Below are positions 25,872 to 34,305 of a stretch of 64,000 bases of DNA, in pieces; within the stretch, counting starts at the first letter, position 1, and the number at the start of each line of letters is the position of its first letter. The notes under the pieces are model-generated. The model searched no databases. It was given only the letters and a program-made list of their open reading frames with translations, and was not told where the DNA came from. Origin of the DNA: Chryseobacterium sp. HSC-36S06 (lineage in GTDB: Bacteria; Bacteroidota; Bacteroidia; Flavobacteriales; Weeksellaceae); NCBI RefSeq assembly GCF_024171485.1, contig NZ_JALJZX010000002.1, positions 248,001-312,000 on the forward strand, written 5' to 3'. A program made the position numbers and the translations under genes.

Positions 25872-26426
25872 ATGGGACGAAAGGAAGAACGCGAAAAGAA
25901 AATTCAGTTTTTAGAAAAAGTAACCGACGGGGTGATGTGGTGGATTGGTTCAATTCCTTCACTCATCGTGCATTCAATTGTCTTTGCAACCGCTTTTCTG
26001 CTGCCGGTTTTTGGGATTGTGAGCGTTGATAAAATGTTGCTCGTTTTAACCACCGTTTTATCTTTGGAAGCTATTTATCTTGCCATTTTCATTCAGATGT
26101 CGGTGAACAGAAGTCAGGAACATATCGAAGATATCCGCGAAGATATTGAAGAAATTCAGGATGACATTGAGGAAATCAGCGAAGATATCGAAGAAATCAG
26201 CGAGGATATTGATGATATTCAGGAAGATATTGAAGATATTGCCGAAGAGGAAGACGATGAAGATCACAACGAGCGTGCAAAAAATGTCATGCTTAAAAGC
26301 AACGTTTCCTCCAATAAAAACGACATCAAAGCTTTAAGGGAAATGATAGCTAATCTTCAGCAGCAGCTCGAAGACCTGAAAAGTGAGGATGAAGCAACAA
26401 CTGATGAAAATACGCCGGAAAATTAA
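25872..26426 (+). CDS. DUF1003-like two-helix membrane protein with acidic coiled-coil repeat
   Basis: 184 aa from ATG 25872 (MGRKEEREKK); a TTG six bases upstream is also in frame. Two membrane helices at about residues 28-50 and 58-80 (the second reads LSLEAIYLAIFIQMSVNRSQ) resemble DUF1003. They are followed by six acidic heptads of the type EDIEEIS (residues ~83-124), an acidic stretch, and a second coiled coil (IKALREMIANLQQQLEDL). It should anchor in the inner membrane with a long helical cytoplasmic stalk. The heptads are also tandem repeats at DNA level. The stop overlaps the convergent rsmA stop by 4 nt. Confidence 0.75.
   Translation: MGRKEEREKKIQFLEKVTDGVMWWIGSIPSLIVHSIVFATAFLLPVFGIVSVDKMLLVLTTVLSLEAIYLAIFIQMSVNRSQEHIEDIREDIEEIQDDIEEISEDIEEISEDIDDIQEDIEDIAEEEDDEDHNERAKNVMLKSNVSSNKNDIKALREMIANLQQQLEDLKSEDEATTDENTPEN
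26119..26244 (+). repeat. Six in-frame 21-bp tandem repeats encoding acidic heptads
   Basis: Units start at 26119, 26140, 26161, 26182, 26203 and 26224. Each is 21 bp (7 codons) of the pattern GAAGATATTGAAGAAATYMR, giving EHIEDIR, EDIEEIQ, DDIEEIS, EDIEEIS, EDIDDIQ and EDIEDIA. DNA-level similarity indicates expansion by duplication, and copy number could vary between strains. Confidence 0.85.
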
Positions 26427-27190
26427 GCGTTTTTCCATTCAATAGTGAACGAGATAAAATCCTGAACCGAGAGTTCTTCAGCACGTTTTTCCAGAAAAGT
26501 GTGGTTCTGCAGCGCTTCCGGAATGTTCAGAACTTTCAGTGAATTGGAAAGCTTTTTCCTTCTCTGTCCAAAACCTGCCTTCACAATCTGTTTAAAAAGA
26601 ACTTCGTTTCCGGCCAAACCTTCTTTGGGATTTCTTGTGAGTTTAATGACACCAGATTTCACTTTTGGCGGCGGATTGAAAACGTTTTCGTGAACCGTAA
26701 AAAGGTATTTCACATCATACAGCGCCTGCACCATAACCGACAGGATTCCGTAATCCTTAGTCCGCGGAACCGCAGCGGTTCTTTCGGCAACTTCTTTCTG
26801 AAACATTCCGACCATTTCCGGCATAAGATCATAGAAATCAATGATTTTAAATAAGATCTGCGACGAAATATTGTAAGGAAAATTCCCGATAACAGCCACC
26901 TGATCCTTGAAAACGTCGCTGATATTGATTTTAAGAAAGTCTCCTGTAAAATGCTGGTCTTCGAGTTTTGGGTAATGGTTTTTAAGGTAATCGATAGATT
27001 CACGGTCGATCTCAGCAACGAAAATTTCAGCCTTTTTATCCAGAAGGTATTTGGTCAGCACGCCCATTCCGGGACCTACTTCCAGTACTTTACTGTAATT
27101 TTCCAGACTTAGTGCGTCTACAATATTTTTGGCAATATTTTCGTCGGTAAGGAAATGCTGCCCGAGATGTTTCTTAGCTCTTACGCTCAT
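26423..27190 (-). CDS. rsmA: 16S rRNA (adenine1518/1519-N6) dimethyltransferase
   Basis: 255 aa, standard for KsgA/RsmA. It opens VRAKKHLGQHFLTDENIA, SAM motif I is VLEVGPGMGVLTKYLL, the acidic motif is FVAEIDRESIDYL, and the catalytic NxPY-type motif is GNFPYNISSQILFKI. The C-terminal domain starts at VFNPPPKVKSGVIKL. It dimethylates two adenines in the 3' end of 16S rRNA late in small-subunit assembly. Its stop codon overlaps the stop of the convergent DUF1003-like gene (TTAA at 26423-26426). Confidence 0.97.
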   Translation of the reverse strand: MSVRAKKHLGQHFLTDENIAKNIVDALSLENYSKVLEVGPGMGVLTKYLLDKKAEIFVAEIDRESIDYLKNHYPKLEDQHFTGDFLKINISDVFKDQVAVIGNFPYNISSQILFKIIDFYDLMPEMVGMFQKEVAERTAAVPRTKDYGILSVMVQALYDVKYLFTVHENVFNPPPKVKSGVIKLTRNPKEGLAGNEVLFKQIVKAGFGQRRKKLSNSLKVLNIPEALQNHTFLEKRAEELSVQDFISFTIEWKNA

Positions 27191-27320
27191 AAAATCGTTA
27201 TTCTTAAACTGAATTCCGGTGCTGAAAAGACTTTCTTTATGTTTTTTTTAACACCGATTTTCTTGGTTTCTCCGCAAATTACGGAAGTTTTTTTCTATTT
27301 TAGCAGAAATTTTTTATTTA

Positions 27321-28220
27321 ATGGCAAAGACAGTTGAGGATTTTAACAAAAGACGCCTGCGCTCCAGCAATATTACCGTTGTCGTGAGTATTGCACTGGT
27401 TTTATTTTTGTTGGGATTAATGGGATTGATTTTGATTAACGCTCAGAAATATTCCGATTACATTAAGGAACAGCTTGTGGTAAACGCTTATTTTGATGAA
27501 AATTTTGATGCGAAAGATTCTGCAAAAACTGTAAAAAGAGAACAGGAAACTTTCAAAAAAATTCAGGCGTTGGGTCCTGTAAAAAGAGCAACCTATATCA
27601 CCCGTGAAATGGCTGCCCAGGAAGCGAAAAAGAGTATGGGTATTGAGTCCAGCGCACTTTTTGAAGAAAATATTTTTCCATCCTCTGTGGAAGTTGCGTT
27701 AAAACCGGAATATGTAGATCCTGCGAAAATTAATGAAGCCATAAAACAGATTAAAGCAACTCCCGGAATTGTGGATGTGAAGAACAACAGCACGCTGATG
27801 GTGGAAGTTTACAATAATCTAAACAATATTCTGAAGTGGATTTTAGGATTTTCAATCCTGTTCTTAATTTTGGCGGTAGTTCTTATTAATAATTCCATAC
27901 GGCTTAAGATTTTCTCTAAGCGTTTCATTATCAAAACAATGCAGCTTGTGGGAGCAAAACGCAGATTTATCTTAAAACCTTTCATTAAAGAAGCTGTGAT
28001 TCTTGGTGTCATTGGAGCTTTGCTCGGTCTAGCGGTGCTTTTCGGCGCGTGGTATTATTTCATTACACAGATCGGAACACCGTTCGCACAAGACAATAAT
28101 CAGCTCATTATTCTTGTTGCTGGTATCTTTCTTCTCGGCGTTTTAATTACCGTACTAAGTACCATTTTTGCGACATGGAGATTCCTCCGTTCGAATGTTG
28201 ATGATTTATATTATTCTTAA
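27321..28220 (+). CDS. ftsX: Cell-division ABC transporter permease FtsX
   Basis: 299 aa with FtsX topology: a cytoplasmic N-tail (VEDFNKRRLRSSNIT), TM1 at about 20-40, an extracytoplasmic domain at about 45-165 (VVNAYFDENFDAKDSAK, ARATYIT-like and SSVEVALKPEYVD), then three TM segments at about 173-195, 222-250 and 262-285. The cytoplasmic loop KIFSKRFIIKTMQLVGAKR is the FtsE-coupling region. It works with FtsE (not in the window) to activate peptidoglycan hydrolases at the septum. It starts a likely operon with DUF3098, 2 nt downstream. Confidence 0.9.
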   Translation: MAKTVEDFNKRRLRSSNITVVVSIALVLFLLGLMGLILINAQKYSDYIKEQLVVNAYFDENFDAKDSAKTVKREQETFKKIQALGPVKRATYITREMAAQEAKKSMGIESSALFEENIFPSSVEVALKPEYVDPAKINEAIKQIKATPGIVDVKNNSTLMVEVYNNLNNILKWILGFSILFLILAVVLINNSIRLKIFSKRFIIKTMQLVGAKRRFILKPFIKEAVILGVIGALLGLAVLFGAWYYFITQIGTPFAQDNNQLIILVAGIFLLGVLITVLSTIFATWRFLRSNVDDLYYS

Positions 28221-28222
28221 AA

Positions 28223-28525
28223 ATGAGCAAAAAAAATAAAAATTTCTCAGCAGCCGATTTTGGTAAAAAAGAGGCAGAACTTCCACAGGAAAACAGTTTC
28301 TATTTCGGTCCACAGAATTATAAATTGATGCTCATAGGTTTAGCATTGATTGTAGTAGGATTCTTACTGATGATGGGAGCTGACGCCAATACTGTAGATG
28401 GAAAATACGATCCAAATTCCTGGAATGAAGGGATCTTTTCTATCCGAAGAATCCGGATTGCACCTTTGTTGGTTGTTGCGGGTTTCGTGGTCGAAGTTTA
28501 CGCGATTTTGAAAAGAAACAAATAA
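28223..28525 (+). CDS. DUF3098 family membrane protein
   Basis: 100 aa. It has a polar N-terminus (MSKKNKNFSAADFGKK), two membrane helices (about 34-52 and 78-95), and the intervening conserved segment DGKYDPNSWNEGIFSIRRIR, which is the DUF3098 hallmark. This family is found in Bacteroidota next to ftsX and uppP, as here, suggesting a supporting role in envelope or division processes (inference from neighbourhood). Confidence 0.88.
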   Translation: MSKKNKNFSAADFGKKEAELPQENSFYFGPQNYKLMLIGLALIVVGFLLMMGADANTVDGKYDPNSWNEGIFSIRRIRIAPLLVVAGFVVEVYAILKRNK

Positions 28526-28546
28526 TATTTACAGCAATAAATATCA

Positions 28547-28589
28547 GACTTTGTCAAAGCTTTTTTTGTAGACTTTGACAAAGTTTTTT
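28547..28589 (+). terminator. Hairpin after the DUF3098 gene
   Basis: ACTTTGTCAAAG (28548-28559) and CTTTGACAAAGT (28573-28584) form a perfect 12-bp inverted repeat around a T-rich 13-nt loop, then a T-run. Each half is itself nearly palindromic (CTTTG-N-CAAAG), so alternative small hairpins are possible. It may terminate or attenuate between DUF3098 and uppP. Confidence 0.7.
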
Positions 28590-28609
28590 AATTAAAAGTT
28601 TACCTATTC

Positions 28610-29422
28610 ATGGATTTATTAAGAGCAATTCTTATTGCAATTATCGAGGGCTTAACCGAATATCTGCCGGTTTCCTCAACTGCACACATGATTTTCACCA
28701 GTTCGCTTTTTGGCATTCAGGAAGATGAATTTGTAAAGATGTTTCAGGTTTCCATTCAGTTTGGAGCCATTCTGGCGGTTGTTTTCCTTTACTGGAAAAA
28801 GTTTTTCGATTTCAAAAATGTCAGTTTTTATCTGAAACTTGCCGTGGCGGTTATTCCCGCTTTGGCGCTTGGTAAACTATTCGATGATAAAATTGAAGCC
28901 GTCCTCGGTGATCCCGTTCCCATTGCGATTGTACTTATTATCGGTGGCGTTGTTTTACTTTTTATCGACAAACTTTTCAAGGTTCATATTATCGATGACG
29001 AGAAAGATGTTACTTACAAAAGCGCGCTTATTATTGGCTTCTGGCAGTGTCTGGCAATGATGCCCGGTACCAGCAGAAGCGCTGCATCAATTATTGGCGG
29101 AATGCAGCAGAAACTCACAAGAAAAGCAGCCGCTGAATTTTCGTTTTTCCTGGCTGTTCCTACAATGTTAGCCGTTACGGTTTATTCGATTTTCCTGAAA
29201 GACTGGAATCACAAAGGAATCGAACAGAAAGGTTATGAAATGCTTATGCAGGGCGATAACCTGATGTATTTTCTGGTAGGAAACGTCGTAGCATTTGTTG
29301 TCGCAGTTATTGCCATTAAATTTTTCATCGGCGTTTTAACGAAATACGGTTTCAAACCCTGGGGTTGGTACCGGATTATCGTTGGAATTGTGCTGCTGGT
29401 TTATTTTACGCAGTTCGCATAG
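28610..29422 (+). CDS. uppP: Undecaprenyl-diphosphate phosphatase
   Basis: 270 aa, the normal length for UppP/BacA, with about eight membrane segments. Active-site motifs: IEGLTEYLPVSSTAHM (the E-rich motif near the N-terminus) and MPGTSRSAASIIGG (the P-G-x-S-R-S motif). It recycles the lipid carrier for peptidoglycan and other surface polymers on the outer face of the inner membrane, and gives basal bacitracin tolerance. It sits in the ftsX-DUF3098-uppP-truB arrangement. Confidence 0.97.
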   Translation: MDLLRAILIAIIEGLTEYLPVSSTAHMIFTSSLFGIQEDEFVKMFQVSIQFGAILAVVFLYWKKFFDFKNVSFYLKLAVAVIPALALGKLFDDKIEAVLGDPVPIAIVLIIGGVVLLFIDKLFKVHIIDDEKDVTYKSALIIGFWQCLAMMPGTSRSAASIIGGMQQKLTRKAAAEFSFFLAVPTMLAVTVYSIFLKDWNHKGIEQKGYEMLMQGDNLMYFLVGNVVAFVVAVIAIKFFIGVLTKYGFKPWGWYRIIVGIVLLVYFTQFA

Positions 29423-29424
29423 TT

Positions 29425-29530
29425 TTTTGGGCAGCTTTATCCGCCCTCCGTTCCCGCTTTTTCGCCTTCACTTCGTTGCGGCGAAAAGAGCTCCACTCAG
29501 GTCGGGCTGCGGTTTCGGGATTTTTTTCAA
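29425..29530 (+). repeat. GC-rich structured intergenic element between uppP and truB
   Basis: About 105 nt that are visibly GC-richer than the surroundings and non-coding. Pairings: outer GCAGC (29431-29435) with GCTGC (29506-29510); a central hairpin in which CTTTTTCGCC (29457-29466) pairs with GGCGAAAAG (29480-29488) with one bulged T; and TCCCG (29452-29456) able to pair with CGGGA (29516-29520), crossing the outer stem. It ends in seven T. From memory this resembles dispersed elements in Chryseobacterium-group genomes, which I cannot verify here. It could also serve as a terminator. Confidence 0.55.
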
Positions 29531-29545
29531 CAATAGTTTATCAAA

Positions 29546-30247
29546 ATGACCAATCAGGATTTCTTAGAAGGACAAATCATTTTACTCGACAAACCTTTGG
29601 ACTGGACGAGTTTTCAGGCGGTGAATAAACTCAAATATAAACTCAAGAACGAATTTAATCTTCCAAAGAAATTCAAAATAGGGCATGCCGGAACTTTAGA
29701 TCCACGTGCGACAGGTTTACTCATCGTTTGTACCGGAAAATTCACGAAAAAAATCCAGGAAATTCAGGACGCGCCCAAAGAATATTTAACGGAAATTAAA
29801 ATCGGCGTTCAGACCGAATCTTACGACACCGAAAAACCAGAAATCCTTCAACAGGATTATTCGCACATTTCAGAAGAATTCATACTTGAAACCTTACAAA
29901 AATTTGTTGGCGAAATCGACCAGAAACCTCCCGTTTTTTCCGCCATCAAAATCGACGGAAACCGCGCCTATGATTTGGCTAGAAAAGGCGAGGAAGTAGA
30001 AATGAAATCCCGTAAAACAACGATTCATTACCTTAATAACATTGAAATAGAGTTGCCTTTTGTGAGGTTCACGGTAGGTTGTTCTAAAGGAACTTATATC
30101 CGAAGTCTGGCTCACGATATCGGTCAGGAATTGGGAGTAGGTGCGTATTTGACCAATTTAAGACGCACAAAAATCGGAGACTATTCCGTAGAAGACGCCA
30201 GCGCTGAAATACTCGAAAATGAGTTCCGGTTTAACAAAGCATTATAA
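29546..30247 (+). CDS. truB: tRNA pseudouridine-55 synthase
   Basis: 233 aa, the shorter TruB form without a long PUA tail. Motif I is ILLDKPLDWTSFQAVNKL; the catalytic Asp lies in GHAGTLDPRATGLLIV; the KEYLTEIKIGVQTESYDTEK region and CSKGTYIRSLAHDIGQELG follow. It isomerises U55 in the T-loop of tRNAs. It is followed 3 nt later by a small exported protein gene. Confidence 0.96.
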   Translation: MTNQDFLEGQIILLDKPLDWTSFQAVNKLKYKLKNEFNLPKKFKIGHAGTLDPRATGLLIVCTGKFTKKIQEIQDAPKEYLTEIKIGVQTESYDTEKPEILQQDYSHISEEFILETLQKFVGEIDQKPPVFSAIKIDGNRAYDLARKGEEVEMKSRKTTIHYLNNIEIELPFVRFTVGCSKGTYIRSLAHDIGQELGVGAYLTNLRRTKIGDYSVEDASAEILENEFRFNKAL

Positions 30248-30250
30248 TAG

Positions 30251-30805
30251 ATGAAGAAATTTTATCTCTTGCTTTTATTCGTTTCCACTTTAGCTTTTTC
30301 TCAGGAAAAGCCTGCTAAGTTGGGTGTTTTTGGAACTCTGGAAGCTAACGTAGGTTTTGATTTGGCAGATATCATCCGAACAAATAAGGCACAAAGCGAT
30401 TATGAAAAGAGCCAACTTCCGCCCGGGAAATTCAATTATGGTTTTACTTCACAAATCGGATTTCAGCCGTTCAACTGGTTTGCTTTAAGCGGCGGTATCC
30501 GTTACAGTTACATCGATCCTAATTATCATCTTGTTTATGCGATGGTACAACCCAATTTTTTTCTGGGCGATCCGAAAGATCAGGATTTTCTTTATATTTA
30601 TGGAAATTTCGGCACGAAGATTAATCAGACTGCAGCTAAAAATGCCGGATTCGCAGGGTTGGGAATAGGTAAGATTGAACCGCTAAACAAGCATTTTGGC
30701 CATAAGTTTCAGCTTTATCTCGAAGATCAGGTTTTGGATGGTGAAGGAAATTTCTTTATCGGACTGTCTTACGGAATCGTTTTTTTAGGCAACAAAAATT
30801 TATAA
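30251..30805 (+). CDS. Probable outer-membrane beta-barrel protein, unknown function
   Basis: 184 aa with a signal peptide ([18 protein letters not shown]). The remainder alternates short amphipathic strands and turns ([68 protein letters not shown]) and ends in [13 protein letters not shown], consistent with a small barrel. I do not recognise a named family. It is packed between truB (3 nt) and rluF (5 nt), so the three are probably co-transcribed. Confidence 0.65.
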   Translation: MKKFYLLLLFVSTLAFSQEKPAKLGVFGTLEANVGFDLADIIRTNKAQSDYEKSQLPPGKFNYGFTSQIGFQPFNWFALSGGIRYSYIDPNYHLVYAMVQPNFFLGDPKDQDFLYIYGNFGTKINQTAAKNAGFAGLGIGKIEPLNKHFGHKFQLYLEDQVLDGEGNFFIGLSYGIVFLGNKNL

Positions 30806-30810
30806 TTACT

Positions 30811-31533
30811 GTGGAAAAAACACGCATCAATAAATACCTTTCTGAAGTGGGATTCTGTTCCCGCCGAGAAGCCGATAAAATGCTGGAGCAGGGCAGGATT
30901 ACTGTAAACGGCGTCATTCCGGAAATGGGCACCAAAGTTTCAGAAGAAGATGAAATTCTTGTTGACGGAATTTCAATACGCAAACAGGAAGAAGATCATG
31001 TCTATATCGCGCTCAACAAGCCGGTCGGAATCGTTTGTACCACCGATACCAAACGGGAATCGAATAATATAGTAGAATTCGTTAATCATCCTAAAAGAAT
31101 TTTCCCGATCGGAAGATTAGATAAACCCAGTGAAGGTCTTATTTTGCTTACATCCGATGGAGATATTGTGAATAAAATCCTGCGCGCGAGGAACAATCAC
31201 GAAAAAGAATATATCGTTCGCGTAGATAAACCCATTACGCCGCAGTTTCTGCATAAAATGCGCAACGGAATTCCAATTCTTGGGACGGTTACCAATAAAT
31301 GTGAGGTAGAACAAATCGACACGTTAAGTTTCCGTATTGTGCTTACACAAGGACTCAACCGCCAGATCCGCCGCATGTGCGAGTATGTTGGTTATGAAGT
31401 GAAAAAACTCAAGCGCATCAGAATCATGAACATCAAGCTGGATTTGCCCGTCGGGAAATGGCGTGATCTTACTGCTGATGAAATGAAAGAACTTGAGGGT
31501 TTACTCGAAGATTCGGATAAAACAGTAGATTAG
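30811..31533 (+). CDS. rluF: RsuA/RluF-family rRNA pseudouridine synthase
   Basis: 240 aa. GTG start at 30811, chosen because [20 protein letters not shown] gives the complete S4 domain. The S4 domain spans about 5-65 ([12 protein letters not shown]). The catalytic domain carries the Asp in [20 protein letters not shown], then EKEYIVRVD and [20 protein letters not shown]. The sequence resembles RluF (23S U2604) more than RsuA or RluB. Its stop overlaps the convergent HD-hydrolase stop by 4 nt. Confidence 0.88.
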   Translation: MEKTRINKYLSEVGFCSRREADKMLEQGRITVNGVIPEMGTKVSEEDEILVDGISIRKQEEDHVYIALNKPVGIVCTTDTKRESNNIVEFVNHPKRIFPIGRLDKPSEGLILLTSDGDIVNKILRARNNHEKEYIVRVDKPITPQFLHKMRNGIPILGTVTNKCEVEQIDTLSFRIVLTQGLNRQIRRMCEYVGYEVKKLKRIRIMNIKLDLPVGKWRDLTADEMKELEGLLEDSDKTVD

Positions 31534-31976
31534 TACTTTTCTTTCAGGTAAAGATAGGCGGTAAGATATTTATTCAGCCGTTTAGCATCTTTCTCGGTCA
31601 GCGGTTTTGTAAACCGTGTTAAATCCATATTATCGCGCAGGTCATTCAGCTTTACCGCAACAGCGAGCGCAGATTTCTCGGTCTGCTTAATGAATTCAGT
31701 GTAATCCTGATCAGGCGGATTTTTAGTAAGACATTCTATAGCAAAAACGATGTGGTTGGGAAAACCTTCTTTCAGGAGATATTCATACGTAATCTCCGGG
31801 CAGTCTTCAATCACATCGTGCAGTACCCCCACAATCTTTTCATCATAAGTTTTACCGTAATTCATCACCCGGATTACATGCCCGATGTATGGCGTCCCGA
31901 ACTTATCTGTCTGTCCGCGGTGCGCCTTATCAGCAATTTTTATGGCTTTGTTTAAAAGTTCCTCCTTGCTCAGCAT
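31530..31976 (-). CDS. Small HD-domain hydrolase, possibly a single-domain (p)ppGpp hydrolase
   Basis: 148 aa. The HD metal-binding set typical of the RelA/SpoT hydrolase fold is visible: IGHVIRVMN (first His), [13 protein letters not shown] (HD followed by the catalytic ED pair), and [15 protein letters not shown] (the Asp near the end). No synthetase, TGS or ACT domain is present. Small alarmone hydrolases have this architecture, but other nucleotide substrates are possible. The start is coupled to the upstream antiporter gene by a 1-nt stop/start overlap (TAATG). Confidence 0.75.
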   Translation of the reverse strand: MLSKEELLNKAIKIADKAHRGQTDKFGTPYIGHVIRVMNYGKTYDEKIVGVLHDVIEDCPEITYEYLLKEGFPNHIVFAIECLTKNPPDQDYTEFIKQTEKSALAVAVKLNDLRDNMDLTRFTKPLTEKDAKRLNKYLTAYLYLKEKY

Positions 31977-34234
31977 TAGATTTCGATGTTTAGCTTCTCG
32001 ATTTTCTTACGGTTTCCTACAACCCATACAATATCATCAACCTGAAGGATTTCTGAAGATTCCGGATTCAGGATTCTCTCGTCGCCACGCCGTATTGCGA
32101 TGACCAAGCCGTCAGTTTTATCGCGGATTCCCGATTCGCGGATGGTGAGGCCTTTCTTAGGAGAATGATGATTGATGAGAATTTTACCGAGTTTAATATG
32201 GTTAATATCTTCTTCAATTACAACTTCCTGACTGTCGAAAATCGGTTTGAAAATCTGCAACTGATCATCCGTCGCAATGATTCCCACTTTGTCGTATGGC
32301 ATCAGCACTTCGAAACGGTCGGGGGTATGGATCAGTTTTTCGCCTCTTTTGATATACCCTACGTTCACCCCGTATTTCTCGCGCCACTGTACTTCCAGTA
32401 GGTTTTTACCCACGAAATCGGCAAGCGGTTTCACTTCAAGTTCTACAATATGCACATCCCAGGCGGCCAGGTTATTGGTTACTTCAGAATTTCCGGCAAG
32501 GCGGGTAATGGCTTCGCTCTGTTGGTTATCTGACCTGTCATTAAGGTTGGTAATAAACCTTTTCTCGATCCTGTTATAAAATTTGTTGATTCTTTTAGAA
32601 AACACAATCATCAGGATAACCGCGACAGGAATCGTGATAAAGAATGAAATGGTAGTAGACGCAAACCGATCCAGGAAAAAGCCCAGAATCCCTATACCAA
32701 ACGCAATTCGTGCAATCTCGATGATAAGCAGTGGCCCGCGGTTGTATTTCGTCTTTGTCCAAAGTTCTTTATACGCAACAGAACTCGGTCTTTTTACCAT
32801 TAAAGCCCACAGGAACGGAAGAATAAAGAGTACAGGAAGTGCATTCCCGATGATATTTTTAATATCATTGCTTTCAAGATTTTCGTTAATAGCCGGAATG
32901 ATAAAACGGGAGAACAACAGATAAACAGCGATGATAATAATTCCGTTGATCGCCACAATTCGTCCGTAATTTTTCAGAATCGTCTGCCAGCTGGTTTCTG
33001 CCTGGATATTTTGGGTATTTGTTGAATATTTATTGATTTTGGCGATGTATTTAGGTGGAACCACCTTCACCAGCCAGTTGTAAAAAGGTTCAGAGAATTT
33101 AATCAGATAAGGTGTGGTAAAGGTCGTAATTGCCGATACCCCCACGGCCACCGGGAACAGGAAGTCTGAAATTACCCCTAGCGATAAGCCCAGCGTGGCT
33201 ACAATGAAAGCAAATTCCCCGATCTGGGCCATACTCATCCCGACCTGAACCGACTGTTTCAGTGGCTGCCCCGAAATCAGAGCCCCCAAAGTAGAACTGA
33301 AAAGTTTACCGAATAATGTTAACAACGTAACGACTAAAATTGGCCACGCATAAGTAATCATAGCATCATAATTAATCATCATCCCTACAGAAACGAAGAA
33401 TACAGCACCGAAGAGATCTTTTACCGATTTCAGCGTATGCTCTACCTTTTCGGCGATCTTTGTTTCTGCGATGATCGAACCCATTACGAAAGCTCCAAGT
33501 TCAGCTGAAAATCCTACAGAAGTTGCGATAAGAACCATACCTAAACAGAGCCCGATAGAAAGAATCATCAGAATTTCATCATCAATCAAAGGTTTTATTT
33601 TCTTTAGTAAGGTTGGTAGTAAAAAGATTCCAAGCAGGAACCAAAGGCTCAGGAAGAAGAGCAGTTTGGCTACGGTAAACAGAATTTGGGTACCTTCAAA
33701 TTCTTTGGTTACGGCGATGGTCGAGAGCAAAACCATCAGTAAGATGACGACAATATCCTCGACGACCAAAACCCCGAAGACCGTTTTCGCGAAGTTTTTA
33801 GTCTTGACTCCGAGCTCGTCGAAAGCCCGGATAATAATTGTGGTGGAGGAACTGGCGAGCATACCTCCCAAAAACAGACTGTCCATGGTACTCCAGCCAA
33901 GCATTTTACCGGTGTAATATCCGGCAATGGTGATGAAGATAATCTCTACAAACGCAGTGATGGAGGCCGAACCGCCCACATTCATAAGTTTCTTGAAACT
34001 GAACTCCAACCCCAGACTGAAAAGGAGGAAGATCACCCCGATTTCCGCCAGCGTTTTAATATTGGTCATATCAACAACCGAAGGAAAGATTTTGAAATTG
34101 GGGCTTACCAGAAATCCCGCAATAATATACCCTAAAACCAGCGGCTGTTTTATTTTTCTGAAAATCAGAACAACAAATGCTGCTACGATTAATATTAATG
34201 CTAAATCTTCAATTAACTTCGGTAAGTGGCCCAT
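31976..34234 (-). CDS. CPA2-family cation/proton antiporter with TrkA-C domain
   Basis: 752 aa. About twelve membrane segments occupy residues 1-400 (PLVLGYIIAGFLVSPNF, IGVIFLLFSLGLEFSFKKL, GGMLASSSTTIIIRAFDELG, SAELGAFVMGSIIAETKI), the KefB/KefC/NapA type of exchanger. A further hydrophobic section follows at about 420-560, then a soluble C-terminus with a TrkA-C domain (VHIVELEVKPLADFVGKNLL, DDQLQIFKPIFD and a closing DDIVWVVGN). No KTN/RCK nucleotide-binding half is evident. It likely exchanges K+ or Na+ for H+. Confidence 0.9.
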   Translation of the reverse strand: MGHLPKLIEDLALILIVAAFVVLIFRKIKQPLVLGYIIAGFLVSPNFKIFPSVVDMTNIKTLAEIGVIFLLFSLGLEFSFKKLMNVGGSASITAFVEIIFITIAGYYTGKMLGWSTMDSLFLGGMLASSSTTIIIRAFDELGVKTKNFAKTVFGVLVVEDIVVILLMVLLSTIAVTKEFEGTQILFTVAKLLFFLSLWFLLGIFLLPTLLKKIKPLIDDEILMILSIGLCLGMVLIATSVGFSAELGAFVMGSIIAETKIAEKVEHTLKSVKDLFGAVFFVSVGMMINYDAMITYAWPILVVTLLTLFGKLFSSTLGALISGQPLKQSVQVGMSMAQIGEFAFIVATLGLSLGVISDFLFPVAVGVSAITTFTTPYLIKFSEPFYNWLVKVVPPKYIAKINKYSTNTQNIQAETSWQTILKNYGRIVAINGIIIIAVYLLFSRFIIPAINENLESNDIKNIIGNALPVLFILPFLWALMVKRPSSVAYKELWTKTKYNRGPLLIIEIARIAFGIGILGFFLDRFASTTISFFITIPVAVILMIVFSKRINKFYNRIEKRFITNLNDRSDNQQSEAITRLAGNSEVTNNLAAWDVHIVELEVKPLADFVGKNLLEVQWREKYGVNVGYIKRGEKLIHTPDRFEVLMPYDKVGIIATDDQLQIFKPIFDSQEVVIEEDINHIKLGKILINHHSPKKGLTIRESGIRDKTDGLVIAIRRGDERILNPESSEILQVDDIVWVVGNRKKIEKLNIEI

Positions 34235-34256
34235 CTTGCGTAAATGTGTATTTTCA

Positions 34257-34264
34257 CAAAAATA
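34257..34264 (-). promoter_or_regulatory. -7 box (TATTTTTG) of the antiporter gene
   Basis: Reads TATTTTTG on the minus strand, 22 nt before the antiporter ATG. Confidence 0.45.
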
Positions 34265-34266
34265 GA

Positions 34267-34294
34267 GAAATGCTTTAATTTCTCAAAGCATTTC
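34267..34294 (-). terminator. Hairpin between the YegP-like and antiporter genes
   Basis: GAAATGCTTT (34267-34276) and AAAGCATTTC (34285-34294) form a perfect 10-bp stem with an 8-nt loop. On the minus strand it is followed by TCTATTTTTG, a weak tail that coincides with the next promoter. Confidence 0.6.
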
Positions 34295-34305
34295 GGGTTT
34301 AATTA

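Noticed and set aside
26058-26267. Minus-strand open frame across the heptad repeats
   Set aside because: A by-product of the periodic acidic repeat on the plus strand; it encodes only hydrophobic Ile/Phe/Asn runs.
32277-34265. Several long plus-strand open frames opposite the antiporter gene
   Set aside because: They lie entirely within the antiporter coding sequence, have low-complexity Ser/Ile/Arg composition and match no family; they are antisense shadows.
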